Source: Bacillus sp. T33-2
GTDB taxonomy: Bacteria > Bacillota > Bacilli > Bacillales > Cytobacillaceae
Direction: 5' to 3'
NCBI RefSeq assembly: GCF_002860205.1
Contig: NZ_PGVB01000024.1
Span: forward strand, 1 to 64,000
Length of the DNA stretch: 64,000 nt
Each line of letters starts with the position of its first letter. The stretch's first letter is position 1. Both the position numbers and the translations under genes were made by a program. Of this stretch, positions 1 to 9,889 are shown piece after piece. Under the pieces are notes generated by a model. That model worked only from the letters and a program-made list of their open reading frames with translations. It made no database searches and was not told where the DNA came from.

Positions 1-18
1 TTATCCGCTTAAAATGCA

Positions 19-60
19 ACAAAAGGCATCCGAATGAGGCCATTCGGATGCCTTTTGTCT
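19..60. terminator. Terminator of the gene upstream of the window
   Basis: An 18-bp perfect inverted repeat (19-36 with 41-58) closes on a 4-nt loop AGGC. It has A-rich and T-rich flanks, so it could end transcription from either side. The upstream gene lies outside the window. Confidence 0.8.
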
Positions 61-68
61 ACAATCTG

Positions 69-98
69 AGCCAACCAGTTTAAAGCTGGTTGGCTTTT
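69..98 (+). terminator. Second tandem terminator
   Basis: AGCCAACCAG (69-78) pairs with CTGGTTGGCT (86-95) and is followed by TTTT. It lies just after the first hairpin, so rnjB is well insulated from upstream transcription. Confidence 0.7.
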
Positions 99-187
99 GT
101 GCGCATTACAGTAGTTTCGCCAAGGGGCTGGCTGGGAATTAATTGTGTTATGGACAAGACGCAGGCTCCCCAAAATTTTGATATAAG

Positions 188-217
188 TTGTAATGGATTT
201 CTATCATCAAGTATAAT
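188..217 (+). promoter_or_regulatory. Candidate sigma-A promoter of rnjB
   Basis: TTGTAA (188-193), an 18-bp spacer and a perfect TATAAT (212-217). It lies about 50 bp ahead of the rnjB start and downstream of two terminators. The -35 is weak. Confidence 0.45.
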
Positions 218-270
218 GATTTTAACTGCTCAACGTGCGGCCCAATTCATCATAGGAGGGAAACGGAAAA

Positions 271-1938
271 TTGAATAACAGAAAAAATGATGCCATCAGG
301 CTGATCGCGCTTGGTGGAGTCGGAGAAATAGGAAAAAATATGTACCTCACTGAGGTAGACGGAGATATTTTCGTTGTAGATGCGGGTTTGATGTTTCCGG
401 AAAACGAAATGCTCGGAATAGATATTGTGATTCCTGACATCTCTTATTTAACGGAAAATAAGGACAGGGTTAAAGCAATTTTTCTCACCCATGGCCATGA
501 AGACCATATTGGGGCATTGTCATACGTGCTGCGAAAAATTAATGCGCCTGTCTATGGCACCCGCCTGACTCTTGCCCTTGCAAAAGCGAAATTGAAGGAA
601 CAGGAATTCAAAGGAAATGCTGATTTCAGGGAAATTCATTCTGATTCTGTCGTGACATTTGATTCGGCAGAGGTTTCTTTTTTTAAGACGAACCACAGCA
701 TCCCTGATTCTGTCGGTGTATGCATCCACACTTCCGAGGGTGCAATTGTGCATACTGGTGATTTTAAATTCGACCAGGCAGCTTCCAGGCTTTATAAGCC
801 GGAAATCGGGAAGATCGCCCAGATCGGCGAGAAAGGGGTGCTCTGCCTCTTATCGGACAGCACTGAGGCAGAGAAACCAGGCTATACGACTTCTGATGCT
901 ACAGTAACGCGTGAACTTTCCGATACTTTCTACAATGCGCAAGGAAGGATCATCGCAGCGTGTTTTGCGTCAGATTTGAACCGGATCCAGCATATTTTCG
1001 ACAGTGCCGCGGAGACGATGCGCAAAGTGGCTGTAGTCGGCAGGAGCCTTCAGCGTATCTACGATATTGCCCTAGAGCTGGGATACCTGGAGATTCAGGA
1101 AGACATCATCATTCCAATCACTGATATTGAAAAATATCAAAATGATGAAATCGTGATACTGACAACAGGGAACCAGGGTGAGCCAATCGAGGTCCTTCAA
1201 AAGATGGCAAAGCAGGCACATCCCCAGGTGAACATCCAAAAGGGGGATACGGTTTTGTTTGCCGCCACCCCGTTGCGGGGAAGCGAAGTGTTCATCTATA
1301 AAACAATCGATATGCTATACAGGGCGGGAGCGAATGTAATCGCCGGCAAACAGACGGTACAGGCTTCGAGCCATGGCAGCCAGGAAGAATTGAAGTTCAT
1401 GATCAATATGATGAACCCCAAATTCTTCATTCCCGTCCATGGGGAATATAAAATGCTCCAGGCCCACAAAAAGGTCGCCCTCTCATGTGGCATTCCGGAG
1501 GATCATATCTATATCCCTGACCGGGGGGATGTCATTGAAATTAAGAATGGCGCATTCCGTTCGACTGAAAAAGTTCCTGCCGGGAATGTACTAATTGATG
1601 GAATCGGTGTAGGGGATGTCGGAAATATAGTTTTACGTGACCGCAAATTGCTTTCGCAGGATGGGATCCTCATTGTGGTTGTGACATTGAATAAAGCTGA
1701 AAGAAGAATTGCCGCCGGCCCTGAAATTATTTCGCGCGGATTTGTATATGTAAGGGAATCGGAAAAGCTGATGGAGGAGGCCGCCGGGATTGTCAGGGAT
1801 ATTGTCGAAAAAAGGATATCCAAGCAATCCTTTGACTGGTCGAGCCTCAAACAGGACATGAGGGACTCATTAAACTATTATTTGTTTGAAAAAACAAAGC
1901 GCAGGCCAATGATCATGCCGATCATTATGGAAGTATAA
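271..1938 (+). CDS. rnjB: Ribonuclease J2
   Basis: A 555-residue metallo-beta-lactamase/beta-CASP ribonuclease of the RNase J family, which processes and degrades mRNA 5' ends in the cytoplasm in complex with RNase J1. The first metal motif HGHEDH is at residues 74-79, followed by H142 and D164 (in HTGDFKFD), and the C-terminal region ends in the family-typical MIMPIIMEV. The start is TTG, chosen because AGGAGGG (254-260) is well placed. Position ahead of tepA-ylzJ-spoIIIE and close similarity to B. subtilis RnjB favour J2 over J1. Unlike the B. subtilis protein as I remember it, the HxHxDH metal motif is intact here. A terminator separates it from tepA. Confidence 0.93.
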   Translation: MNNRKNDAIRLIALGGVGEIGKNMYLTEVDGDIFVVDAGLMFPENEMLGIDIVIPDISYLTENKDRVKAIFLTHGHEDHIGALSYVLRKINAPVYGTRLTLALAKAKLKEQEFKGNADFREIHSDSVVTFDSAEVSFFKTNHSIPDSVGVCIHTSEGAIVHTGDFKFDQAASRLYKPEIGKIAQIGEKGVLCLLSDSTEAEKPGYTTSDATVTRELSDTFYNAQGRIIAACFASDLNRIQHIFDSAAETMRKVAVVGRSLQRIYDIALELGYLEIQEDIIIPITDIEKYQNDEIVILTTGNQGEPIEVLQKMAKQAHPQVNIQKGDTVLFAATPLRGSEVFIYKTIDMLYRAGANVIAGKQTVQASSHGSQEELKFMINMMNPKFFIPVHGEYKMLQAHKKVALSCGIPEDHIYIPDRGDVIEIKNGAFRSTEKVPAGNVLIDGIGVGDVGNIVLRDRKLLSQDGILIVVVTLNKAERRIAAGPEIISRGFVYVRESEKLMEEAAGIVRDIVEKRISKQSFDWSSLKQDMRDSLNYYLFEKTKRRPMIMPIIMEV

Positions 1939-1955
1939 AAAAGGAAGTATAAAAC

Positions 1956-2001
1956 AAAAGCTCCAGCTTACTGCCCGGTGCGGCAGTGGCTGGAGTTTTT
2001 C
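1956..2001 (+). terminator. rnjB terminator
   Basis: CTCCAGC (1961-1967) pairs with GCTGGAG (1989-1995). An inner CTGCC/GGCAG stem strengthens it and TTTTT follows. Confidence 0.8.
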
Positions 2002-2174
2002 TCTGTTCACTTTCGCATTTTCCCCCGAATTGGCATAATGAAGGACAGTTTTCGGCTTCCGCGTGTGGTTTTTGTCCTTCATAACCATATATTCCTTTTT
2101 TTCCTTTAATTTCCGCATGAAATGGTAAGTGAAGTCCATACTAACATTATCATGTGTGAAGGGAGAAAAATTCG

Positions 2175-3125
2175 ATGTATAACGAATTTCTAAATAATTT
2201 TTCCGGCGGCCATGAACCGCAATTTCCTCTGAATCAACAGCCGGACTTTGTGGTGAGTCAGCAGCCGGGCCAGCCGATGTATCAGCAGCCGAGCTATCCA
2301 GTGCACCAACAGCCAATCTATCCAGTCAATCAACAGATGAACTATCCCGGCCAGCAGCAGCCCAATCATTATCCAGGCCAGCAGCAGCCGAATTATCCCG
2401 GTGGCAACCAGGAGGGGCAGGAAGCACCGAAAGATGAAAAAGGATCAGGATTGCTCGAGAGGATCCAGCAGCTGGGCCAAACAAATGTACCCCAGCTTTC
2501 ACAGGATTCTAAAATACATTGCTTAACAATCGTCGGCCAGATTGAAGGCCATTTGCAGCTTCCCCCGCACAATAAAACAACGAAATATGAACATCTCATT
2601 CCGCAAATTGTTGCGATCGAGCAAAATCCCAATATTGAAGGATTGCTTGTGATCCTGAATACAGTCGGCGGGGATGTAGAGGCGGGGCTTGCAATCTCTG
2701 AAATGCTTGCTTCACTTTCAAAGCCTACGGTATCGATCGTGCTTGGGGGCGGACACTCGATCGGCGTACCGATAGCCGTATCTACTAATTATTCCTTTAT
2801 TGCTGAAACTGCCACGATGACGATCCATCCGATCAGGCTCACTGGACTTGTGATCGGTGTCCCCCAGACATTCGAGTATTTGGACAAAATGCAGGAGAGG
2901 GTCGTGAATTTTGTTACAAAGCATTCGAAGGTTACGGAGCAAAAGTTCAAAGAATTGATGTTTGCCAAAGGGAACCTTACCCGTGACATCGGAACGAACG
3001 TCGTTGGCCATGACGCTGTTGAATCGGGTTTGATAGATGAAGTAGGGGGAATTGGGCAGGCAATGAAAAAGCTGAACGAACTGATAGACTTGAATAAAGG
3101 AAAACTCGAGGGGGTCGTCCAATGA
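2175..3125 (+). CDS. tepA: ClpP-class serine protease TepA (YmfB)
   Basis: A 316-residue ClpP-fold protein of the translocation-enhancing protein (TepA/YmfB) group, a cytoplasmic protease linked in B. subtilis to secretion and spore biology. The ClpP-like domain occupies about residues 110-310. The nucleophile is Ser195 in GGGHSIG and the general base is His218 in TIHP. Residues 15-80 are an unusual Gln/Pro/Tyr-rich tail with repeated QQPNYPG-like units ahead of the protease core. The start follows AAGGGAG at 2158-2164. The stop overlaps the ylzJ start as ATGA, so the two are translationally coupled. The protease assignment is strong; the role of the tail is unknown. Confidence 0.9.
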   Translation: MYNEFLNNFSGGHEPQFPLNQQPDFVVSQQPGQPMYQQPSYPVHQQPIYPVNQQMNYPGQQQPNHYPGQQQPNYPGGNQEGQEAPKDEKGSGLLERIQQLGQTNVPQLSQDSKIHCLTIVGQIEGHLQLPPHNKTTKYEHLIPQIVAIEQNPNIEGLLVILNTVGGDVEAGLAISEMLASLSKPTVSIVLGGGHSIGVPIAVSTNYSFIAETATMTIHPIRLTGLVIGVPQTFEYLDKMQERVVNFVTKHSKVTEQKFKELMFAKGNLTRDIGTNVVGHDAVESGLIDEVGGIGQAMKKLNELIDLNKGKLEGVVQ

Positions 3126-3331
3126 TCCTCTACACGATGATGCCCCAGGAGCTTGTATATCCAGGTGATGGAGAAGCAACGAGCCAGACGATGATTTCTT
3201 ATAACGGAATCCCGCTGCTCGCCGAATTGACAGATGAACACGAATACCGCGTAGTCCGTGTGCTGAGCACCGATCCGGCCCATTATTTACAGCCGTACTG
3301 CACCCCCGGTTCGAAAATTTCTGCCTTCTAG
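3122..3331 (+). CDS. ylzJ: YlzJ-like protein
   Basis: A 69-residue protein matching the YlzJ family by sequence character ([15 protein letters not shown] start) and by its invariant position after tepA and before spoIIIE. It has no membrane segment, signal peptide or catalytic motif that I can see, and its function is unknown. The start overlaps the tepA stop by four bases. A terminator follows. Confidence 0.85.
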   Translation: MILYTMMPQELVYPGDGEATSQTMISYNGIPLLAELTDEHEYRVVRVLSTDPAHYLQPYCTPGSKISAF

Positions 3332-3390
3332 GAAAAAGGTATGTCCCTTAAAGCCTATTCAGTATGATATAATATTGGTAAAATAAACCC

Positions 3391-3420
3391 CGGCAGCCTT
3401 TTTCAGGCTGCTTCTTTTCT
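3391..3420 (+). terminator. tepA-ylzJ terminator
   Basis: GCAGCCT (3393-3399) pairs with AGGCTGC (3405-3411), loop TTTTC, and is followed by TTCTTTTCTT. It closes the tepA-ylzJ operon. Confidence 0.75.
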
Positions 3421-3423
3421 TCT

Positions 3424-3653
3424 TTGGAAAAGGGGCTGCTAATTGGCTGGGTTTTATACATATTTTGTAAAGACATTCATGATTGCTTATGCCATTGGGA
3501 ATCTTATGGCTTCGCTCACACCGCCTTCATTTTGTTTGTTTCTGCGAAAATACACTCTCTGTTCAATGACTGGGTTGTGAGAAAATGCTTATGTTTGTGT
3601 TGCGAGTATGCATGGCGGCGGTTTTGTTTACGCTGTAAATTATAGACTATAAG
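3424..3653. other. Non-coding gap before spoIIIE
   Basis: About 230 bases between the ylzJ terminator and the spoIIIE ribosome binding site. A 73-codon plus-strand frame is present but has no ribosome binding site or family resemblance. I see no convincing promoter, repeat or RNA structure. The spoIIIE promoter presumably lies here. Confidence 0.5.
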
Positions 3654-3666
3654 TAAGGTGAATATG

Positions 3667-6009
3667 ATGGCTAAAAGGAAACGGCGACAATCCAGCAAAA
3701 AAGCTGCGATGAAAACAACAATTCAATATGAACTGACAGGTCTCATTCTGCTGGCACTCTCCATTATCGCGATGGCCGAACTCGGTGCGGGGGGGAGGGG
3801 CACTGTCCTGTTCTTCCGTTTTTTCATGGGGGAATGGTACATGCTCAGCCTGATTGGGCTGGTGGCATTCAGTGTATATATCATGTGGAAACGGGAGCTT
3901 CCATTCATGTTTCAAGTAAAACTTATCGGTACATATTTGATCATTTCCGCAATCCTGTTGCTGAGCCATGTCAAAATCATCGACCTGCTGGTGGAGGGCG
4001 GCAAAGTAGAGAATCCAAGTGTGATAGCGAAAACATGGGAGTTATTCGTGATGGAGGCGAAAGGGCTGGCCAGCACAAAGGATCTTGGCGGCGGGATGCT
4101 GGGCGCAATCCTGTTGGCATTATTTTATTTTTTATTTGATGCGGCAGGATCGCAGCTCATCGCTTACTTATTGATTATTATCGGTCTCACATTGATCACT
4201 GGAAAAACCTTCGGGGAAGCGGCCGGAAAAATGATAAAGCCAGTCGTTAAGTTCTTTAGAAACCAGTGGCAGGCATTTTTGCAGGATATGTCCAACTGGA
4301 GCGAGAGCAGGCAGCAGCGTAAAGAGGAACAGCGTGCGGCAAAACAGGCGTCAAAAGCGCAAAAGAAAGAAGAGCCGGCACGAACTGTTTTGGCTGAACA
4401 TGATAAATTAGAAGACGAGTCTGCCCAGTTTTCCGAACCGATCATTTCCAGCTTTGCAGAACGCGCATATCCGATTGAGCAGGAAGCAGCAAGCACCTCA
4501 AAAGCATATAAACAGAGGGCCGGTGAGCCTGCTGACGAAGACGACAACCAGCCGCCGATCACTTTTACCGAGGTGGAAAACGCAGCCTATGAGCTGCCGC
4601 CTTTAAACATCCTCAAGGCTCCGAGCCAGACTGACCAAAGCGGGGAGTATGAGATCATCCATGCGAATGCGGCTAAGCTCGAGCGGACTTTTCAAAGCTT
4701 TGGTGTCAAAGCGCGTGTTACCCAGGTCCATCTGGGACCTGCAGTGACAAAGTATGAAGTCCACCCTGATGTCGGGGTAAAAGTAAGCAGGATCGTCAGT
4801 TTGAATGATGACCTTGCACTGGCACTTGCTGCAAAGGATATCCGCATTGAAGCGCCAATACCGGGAAAATCAGCGATCGGGATCGAAGTCCCGAACTCGG
4901 AGGTTGCCGTTGTATCTTTGCGGGAGGTCCTTGAAGCCAAAAACGACAGGCCAGGTTCCAAGCTCCAAATCGGGCTCGGGCGCGACATTACCGGGGAAGC
5001 GGTCCAGGCAGAGCTGAACAAGATGCCCCACCTACTCGTGGCGGGAGCAACAGGGAGCGGGAAAAGTGTCTGTATTAATGGAATTATCACCAGTATTTTG
5101 ATGAGGGCCAAGCCGCACGAAGTGAAAATGATGATGATTGACCCGAAAATGGTCGAGCTAAACGTGTATAATGGCGTCCCCCATCTGCTCGCTCCTGTCG
5201 TAACCGATGCGAAAAAAGCCTCCCAGGCACTTAAAAAAGTGGTAAGTGAGATGGAGCGCCGCTACGAGTTGTTTTCGCATTCAGGCACAAGAAACATTGA
5301 AGGCTATAATGATTATATCAAGCGCTATAATGCTGAAGAGGAGGCCAACCAGCCACTGCTTCCGTACATCGTCGTAATCGTGGATGAGCTGGCGGATTTA
5401 ATGATGGTTGCGTCCTCTGATGTGGAAGATTCGATTACAAGGCTCGCCCAGATGGCCCGCGCGGCGGGGATCCACCTGATCATCGCAACCCAGCGCCCTT
5501 CTGTCGATGTCATCACAGGCGTAATCAAAGCAAACATTCCGTCACGAATTGCGTTTGCAGTATCTTCGATGACAGATTCACGGACGATCCTTGATATGGG
5601 CGGTGCGGAAAAATTGCTGGGAAGGGGAGACATGCTGTTTCTCCCTGTAGGGGCGTCCAAGCCTGTCCGCGTCCAGGGTGCCTTCTTGTCGGACGAAGAA
5701 GTTGAGGAAGTCGTGGACTTTGTCATAGGCCAGCAAAAAGCACAATACCAGGAAGAAATGATCCCTGAAGACGCTCCCGAGCTGACCGGGGAAGTAGATG
5801 ACGACTTGTATGAGGAAGCGGTCGATTTGATCGTGGAGATGCAGACAGCTTCCGTATCCATGCTGCAGAGGCGGTTCCGGATCGGCTATACGAGGGCAGC
5901 CCGCCTGATTGACGAAATGGAAACACGGGGGATCGTTGGCCCTTATGAAGGCAGCAAACCACGCTCGGTCCTTGTTGCCAAAACGGATGAAGAGAAAAAG
6001 CCGGTCTAG
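3667..6009 (+). CDS. spoIIIE: DNA translocase SpoIIIE
   Basis: An FtsK/SpoIIIE-family hexameric DNA pump that moves the trapped chromosome arm into the forespore. About 780 residues: basic N-terminus, four membrane segments within residues 20-170, a charged linker to about 300, and a RecA-like motor with Walker A GATGSGKS (about 460-467) and Walker [16 protein letters not shown]-terminal winged-helix gamma domain ([21 protein letters not shown]) reads DNA orientation. I chose ATG 3667 because AAGGTG (3655-3660) is 6 nt upstream; 3664 and GTG 3658 are alternatives. The stop codon sits in the loop of its own terminator. Confidence 0.95.
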   Translation: MAKRKRRQSSKKAAMKTTIQYELTGLILLALSIIAMAELGAGGRGTVLFFRFFMGEWYMLSLIGLVAFSVYIMWKRELPFMFQVKLIGTYLIISAILLLSHVKIIDLLVEGGKVENPSVIAKTWELFVMEAKGLASTKDLGGGMLGAILLALFYFLFDAAGSQLIAYLLIIIGLTLITGKTFGEAAGKMIKPVVKFFRNQWQAFLQDMSNWSESRQQRKEEQRAAKQASKAQKKEEPARTVLAEHDKLEDESAQFSEPIISSFAERAYPIEQEAASTSKAYKQRAGEPADEDDNQPPITFTEVENAAYELPPLNILKAPSQTDQSGEYEIIHANAAKLERTFQSFGVKARVTQVHLGPAVTKYEVHPDVGVKVSRIVSLNDDLALALAAKDIRIEAPIPGKSAIGIEVPNSEVAVVSLREVLEAKNDRPGSKLQIGLGRDITGEAVQAELNKMPHLLVAGATGSGKSVCINGIITSILMRAKPHEVKMMMIDPKMVELNVYNGVPHLLAPVVTDAKKASQALKKVVSEMERRYELFSHSGTRNIEGYNDYIKRYNAEEEANQPLLPYIVVIVDELADLMMVASSDVEDSITRLAQMARAAGIHLIIATQRPSVDVITGVIKANIPSRIAFAVSSMTDSRTILDMGGAEKLLGRGDMLFLPVGASKPVRVQGAFLSDEEVEEVVDFVIGQQKAQYQEEMIPEDAPELTGEVDDDLYEEAVDLIVEMQTASVSMLQRRFRIGYTRAARLIDEMETRGIVGPYEGSKPRSVLVAKTDEEKKPV

Positions 6010-6021
6010 CCGGCTTTTTTT
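5995..6021 (+). terminator. spoIIIE terminator
   Basis: AAAAAGCCGG (5995-6004) pairs with CCGGCTTTTT (6010-6019). The 5-nt loop TCTAG holds the spoIIIE stop codon. Confidence 0.8.
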
Positions 6022-6237
6022 GTGCGATGAGATAAGTAGTAATATCGAGAAAAATGTTGCGAATTATGACATAAAAATAAAGCGCTCTCATTTGGGGAAA
6101 AGTTCTTCTAAAAGCGCGTGATATATGAAATAAATGGCATCGGAGGGAGGTCCAGCTTTTTTCGACAAAATCATGAAACACTATTTATTTATATTCAAAA
6201 AAGTGTTATAGTTTTGATGATTAGTAGGAATGCTTAA

Positions 6238-6255
6238 ACATCAGAGGTCTGATGT
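6238..6255. promoter_or_regulatory. 18-bp palindrome, candidate GntR-family operator
   Basis: ACATCAGA-GG-TCTGATGT is a perfect palindrome between a TATAGT-like -10 (6207-6212) and the ribosome binding site of the GntR gene. Its size and place suit an autoregulatory operator. I see no second copy just upstream of the BMP lipoprotein gene at 7092. Confidence 0.6.
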
Positions 6256-6281
6256 CTTGAAAAAGTGGTTGGAGGAACCCC

Positions 6282-7007
6282 ATGTCTATCAAGTCAGATA
6301 ACCGGCACCTGTATTTGCAAGTAATCGATCGCCTCAAGCAGGATATTCAGGAGGGCGTGTACAAAGAAAGAGAAAAGCTCCCTTCAGAATTTGATCTTGC
6401 CAAACAGCTTGGAGTAAGCAGGGCAACACTTCGCGAAGCACTTCGGATTCTCGAAGAAGAGAATGTGATCATTCGCAGGCACGGAGTAGGAACTTTTGTG
6501 AACGCAAAGCCATTGTTTACGTCCGGAATCGAGCAGCTTAACAGCGTGACGAATATGATTGAACAGGCAGGTATGAAACCAGGCACTATTTTTTTGGACT
6601 CTTTGACAACAGGGCCAACGGAAGAGGACATTCGGCGTTTTTCATGCTCACCAGATGAGGAAATGGTCATGATTGAACGGGTAAGGACCGCAAATGGGGA
6701 ACCTGTCGTCTATTGCCTTGACAAGATTCCTGCTAAAATTCTTCCCGGGCCTTTATCATATGAAAATGAGTCCATCTTTCATATGCTCGAGGTGAAATCG
6801 AACCGGAAGATTACATATGCGGTTGCCCAGATTGAGCCGATTGGCTATCATGAAAAAATTTCGCCCATCCTTGAATGTGAGCCGGAAACGGCCCTCCTTG
6901 TCCTGAAGCAGATGCATTTTGATGAAATGGATGTACCGATTCTCTATTCGGTAAATTACTTCAAAGCAGATAAGTTCAGCTTCCATGTTTTGAGAAAAAG
7001 AATATAG
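6282..7007 (+). CDS. ymfC: GntR-family regulator with UTRA domain (YmfC)
   Basis: A 241-residue HutC/FarR-type repressor. The N-terminal winged helix-turn-helix (about 8-72) contains [20 protein letters not shown], typical of GntR proteins. A UTRA effector-binding domain follows (about 95-238). RBS GGAGG is at 6271-6275. It lies ahead of, and in the same direction as, the four nucleoside-importer genes, so a nucleoside-type ligand and control of that importer are likely but inferred. A perfect 18-bp palindrome in its leader is the obvious operator candidate. Confidence 0.85.
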   Translation: MSIKSDNRHLYLQVIDRLKQDIQEGVYKEREKLPSEFDLAKQLGVSRATLREALRILEEENVIIRRHGVGTFVNAKPLFTSGIEQLNSVTNMIEQAGMKPGTIFLDSLTTGPTEEDIRRFSCSPDEEMVMIERVRTANGEPVVYCLDKIPAKILPGPLSYENESIFHMLEVKSNRKITYAVAQIEPIGYHEKISPILECEPETALLVLKQMHFDEMDVPILYSVNYFKADKFSFHVLRKRI

Positions 7008-7091
7008 CTTTTCCTGCATGGGGAAACTCGCTTTCTAGCATTTAAACATTTCTACTAAATCCTACAAACAAATCTTTAGGGGGAACAAACC

Positions 7092-8189
7092 TTGAAAAAG
7101 CGAAAATTTGGTTTGGCTATGTCATTGCTTTTAGCAGCAGGCACAATGCTGGCTGCATGTGGTGGCGCTGAAGAAAGTACTGGTAAGAATGGTAAAGAAG
7201 CAGATCTTAAAGTAGGTATGGTTACTGATTCTGGTACAATTGATGACAAATCGTTTAATCAAGGAACATGGGAAGGAATTCTTCAAGCTAAAGATGAACT
7301 AGGAATCCAAGAAAAATACCTTAAACCAGCTGGAACTACAGAAGCTGATTACTTAAAGGAAATTGGTAATTTATATGATGCAGGTTACAAGTTTATTGTT
7401 GCACCTGGATTCAAGTTTGAAACTGCCATCTTCCAAGCACAAGAAAAATACGAAGATGCAAAATTCGTAATCATTGATGGTAATCCACATAAGGGAGACT
7501 TTAAACCAGTTGTCAAGGATAATACTGTTGCAGTATTCTTTGCAGAACATGAATCAGGCTTCCTGGCCGGGATCGCAGCTGCTCTCGAATTAAAAGAAGG
7601 TGAAGCTGGATTTATTGGTGGAATGGAAATTCCAGCTGTACAAAAGTTCAACTGGGGATTCCAGCAAGGTGTAAAATATGCTAATGAAAATCTGGGTACA
7701 AACATTACTATGAAAGCAGAAAACGTCATCTACCAAGGCACTTTTGACAATACAGCTGCTGGTGGACAAATTGCTGCCCAAATGTATGACCGTGGCGTAA
7801 AAGTAATCTTTACTGCTGCCGGCGGTGTTGGAGTGGGAGCAATAAATGAAGCAAAAACACGTGTTAAAGATGGAGAAGAGGTTTGGATTGTTGGTGTTGA
7901 CGTAGACCAATATGCTGATGGAGTTTATGAAGGTGACAAGTCAGTTATTTTAACCTCAGCCATGAAAAAATTAGATCAAGTATCTCTTGATATGGTCAAA
8001 CAAGAATTAGATGGTAAATTCCCAGGCGGTCAGACTTTAACGTTTGATGCTAAAAATGACGGAATTGGATTACCAGAAAAAAACCCTAACTTAAGTGAAG
8101 AAACAACCGCTAAAGTAAAAGAAGTGTTTGAAAAGATTAAATCTGGTGAAATCAAAGTCTCAGCTGAACAAGGGGATTTATTGAAGTAA
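7092..8189 (+). CDS. nupN: BMP-family nucleoside-binding lipoprotein
   Basis: A 365-residue substrate-binding lipoprotein of the BMP/PnrA/Med family, the extracellular receptor of a nucleoside ABC importer. The signal peptide ends in lipobox LAAC with Cys23 as the lipidated residue; the mature protein begins with a Gly/Glu-rich linker and then the periplasmic-binding fold (VGMVTDSGTIDDKSFNQG). The start is TTG with AGGGGG upstream. It stands at the head of nupOPQ, matching the guanosine importer of B. subtilis (yufNOPQ, now nupNOPQ). Its reading frame looks more AT-rich than the flanking housekeeping genes. Substrate identity is inferred from family. Confidence 0.88.
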   Translation: MKKRKFGLAMSLLLAAGTMLAACGGAEESTGKNGKEADLKVGMVTDSGTIDDKSFNQGTWEGILQAKDELGIQEKYLKPAGTTEADYLKEIGNLYDAGYKFIVAPGFKFETAIFQAQEKYEDAKFVIIDGNPHKGDFKPVVKDNTVAVFFAEHESGFLAGIAAALELKEGEAGFIGGMEIPAVQKFNWGFQQGVKYANENLGTNITMKAENVIYQGTFDNTAAGGQIAAQMYDRGVKVIFTAAGGVGVGAINEAKTRVKDGEEVWIVGVDVDQYADGVYEGDKSVILTSAMKKLDQVSLDMVKQELDGKFPGGQTLTFDAKNDGIGLPEKNPNLSEETTAKVKEVFEKIKSGEIKVSAEQGDLLK

Positions 8190-8197
8190 ACGGGCAC

Positions 8198-8234
8198 ACA
8201 AAAGAGACGGTTTTCATCCGTCTCTTTTGTATAT
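8198..8234 (+). terminator. Terminator between nupN and nupO
   Basis: A perfect 13-bp stem (8198-8210 with 8218-8230), loop TTTTCAT, with a T-rich 3' arm. Placed inside an operon, it would let the lipoprotein be made in excess over the transporter subunits. Confidence 0.8.
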
Positions 8235-8365
8235 TATGGTGTGAGTGCAATAATTTTTCTTTAAAATGATCTGCCAGGTTCATTTATATCCTGCACCGTG
8301 TTGCAGTGATAGGGGGCTCCCTATTAATTCAGGAATTATGTCTATAAAAAAGGTGAGTGCTACAT

Positions 8366-9889
8366 ATGAGTAATGTTGTTGAGATGCTGAATATTCGGAA
8401 GGAATTTCCGGGTATTGTGGCAAATGATAATATCTCCCTGACGTTAAAAAAAGGAGAGATACATGCTCTTTTAGGGGAAAATGGTGCAGGCAAGTCAACC
8501 TTAATGGGTGTTTTGTTTGGAATGTACCAACCTGATAAAGGGACGATTAAAGTTAATGGAAAAGAAGTTCGCATTTCCAATCCAAATGTGGCCAATCGCC
8601 TTGGGATAGGGATGGTGCATCAGCATTTTAAACTAGTAGACAACTTTACGGTTACAGAAAATATCATCCTGGGCAGTGAACCTTTGAAGGGCATTGTGCT
8701 TGATATTGATACGGCTGCCAAAAGAATAGAAGAATTATCGAAGCATTATGGCTTGAACGTTGATCCGCATGCAAAGATTGAAGATATTTCAGTGGGAATG
8801 CAGCAAAGAGTAGAAATTATGAAAATGCTTTACCGCGAAGCAGAGGTATTAATCTTGGACGAGCCAACGGCTGTTTTGACTCCGGTTGAAATCGAAGAGC
8901 TAATGAAGATTATGCGTAACCTGATCAAAGAAGGAAAATCAATCATTATTATTACTCATAAGTTAAAGGAAATAAAAGCGGTAGCAGATCGTTGTACAGT
9001 TATTCGTCGTGGTAAATCCATTGGAACTGTGAACGTAGCTGAGGCAAGTGAAGCAAGCCTTGCAGAGATGATGGTTGGCCGCCATGTTTCTTTTAAAGTG
9101 GATAAGAAAGAAAGTACACCTGGTGATGTTGTACTTAAAATAGATTCCCTTTCTGTTAAAAACAACCGAAAAGTCATGGGGCTGAAAGGTTTCTCCCTTG
9201 AAGTGAGAAAGGGAGAAATAGTAGGAGTAGCAGGGGTAGAAGGTAACGGACAAACTGAACTAGTTGAAGCAATCACTGGATTGCGGAAAGCAGAATCAGG
9301 AAAAATCTTTTTAAATGGTGAAGAAATTACGAACATTCCCATTCGCCAAAGAATTGAAAAAGGCGTTGGACATATTCCTGAAGACAGACAAAAACGGGGT
9401 TTGGTCTTAGACTATACGTTACAATCCAACATGGTTTTAGAAGTTTACAATAAACCTCCCTTTGCGAAAAACGGGTTATTAAATGTATCTGCAATACGGA
9501 ATTATGCTAAAAAAATCTTGGAAAATTTTGATGTCCGGTCGGGAGAAGGAGCATCATCCATTGCTCGAACCTTATCCGGCGGGAACCAGCAGAAGGCAAT
9601 TATCGGGAGAGAACTTGAGCTTGATCCGGACCTTTTGATTGCTGTACAGCCAACACGCGGATTAGATGTAGGATCCATTGAATATATCCATAAAAGATTA
9701 ATCGAGCATCGTGATAAAGGGAAGGCTGTTCTTTTAATATCATTAGAGCTTGATGAGGTGTTGCAGCTTTCAGACCGAATCGCCATCGTTAACAATGGCG
9801 AGCTGATTGGCGTAGTGCAGTCTGCTGAAACGGATGAAAATGAAGTAGGATTAATGATGGCAGGCATAAGCAAGGAGAGAAATGTATGA
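8366..9889 (+). CDS. nupO: Nucleoside ABC importer, dual ATPase subunit
   Basis: A fused two-domain ATPase of the RbsA/MglA type (about 507 residues) that powers the NupP/NupQ permease. Domain 1 has Walker A GENGAGKS (37-44) and Walker B VLILDEPTAV. Domain 2 (from about 255) has a degenerate P-loop GVEGNGQTE and signature LSGGNQQK, the usual asymmetry of this family. ATG 8366 is chosen because AAGGTGAG (8350-8357) is 8 nt upstream; GTG 8357 would overlap that site. The stop overlaps nupP as ATGA. Confidence 0.9.
   Translation: MSNVVEMLNIRKEFPGIVANDNISLTLKKGEIHALLGENGAGKSTLMGVLFGMYQPDKGTIKVNGKEVRISNPNVANRLGIGMVHQHFKLVDNFTVTENIILGSEPLKGIVLDIDTAAKRIEELSKHYGLNVDPHAKIEDISVGMQQRVEIMKMLYREAEVLILDEPTAVLTPVEIEELMKIMRNLIKEGKSIIIITHKLKEIKAVADRCTVIRRGKSIGTVNVAEASEASLAEMMVGRHVSFKVDKKESTPGDVVLKIDSLSVKNNRKVMGLKGFSLEVRKGEIVGVAGVEGNGQTELVEAITGLRKAESGKIFLNGEEITNIPIRQRIEKGVGHIPEDRQKRGLVLDYTLQSNMVLEVYNKPPFAKNGLLNVSAIRNYAKKILENFDVRSGEGASSIARTLSGGNQQKAIIGRELELDPDLLIAVQPTRGLDVGSIEYIHKRLIEHRDKGKAVLLISLELDEVLQLSDRIAIVNNGELIGVVQSAETDENEVGLMMAGISKERNV

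Noticed and set aside
1870-2316. A 148-codon minus-strand frame between rnjB and tepA
   Set aside because: It overlaps the ends of two real genes and the rnjB terminator and has no ribosome binding site.
3424-3645. A 73-codon plus-strand frame between ylzJ and spoIIIE
   Set aside because: It starts within the tail of a terminator, has no ribosome binding site and resembles no family.
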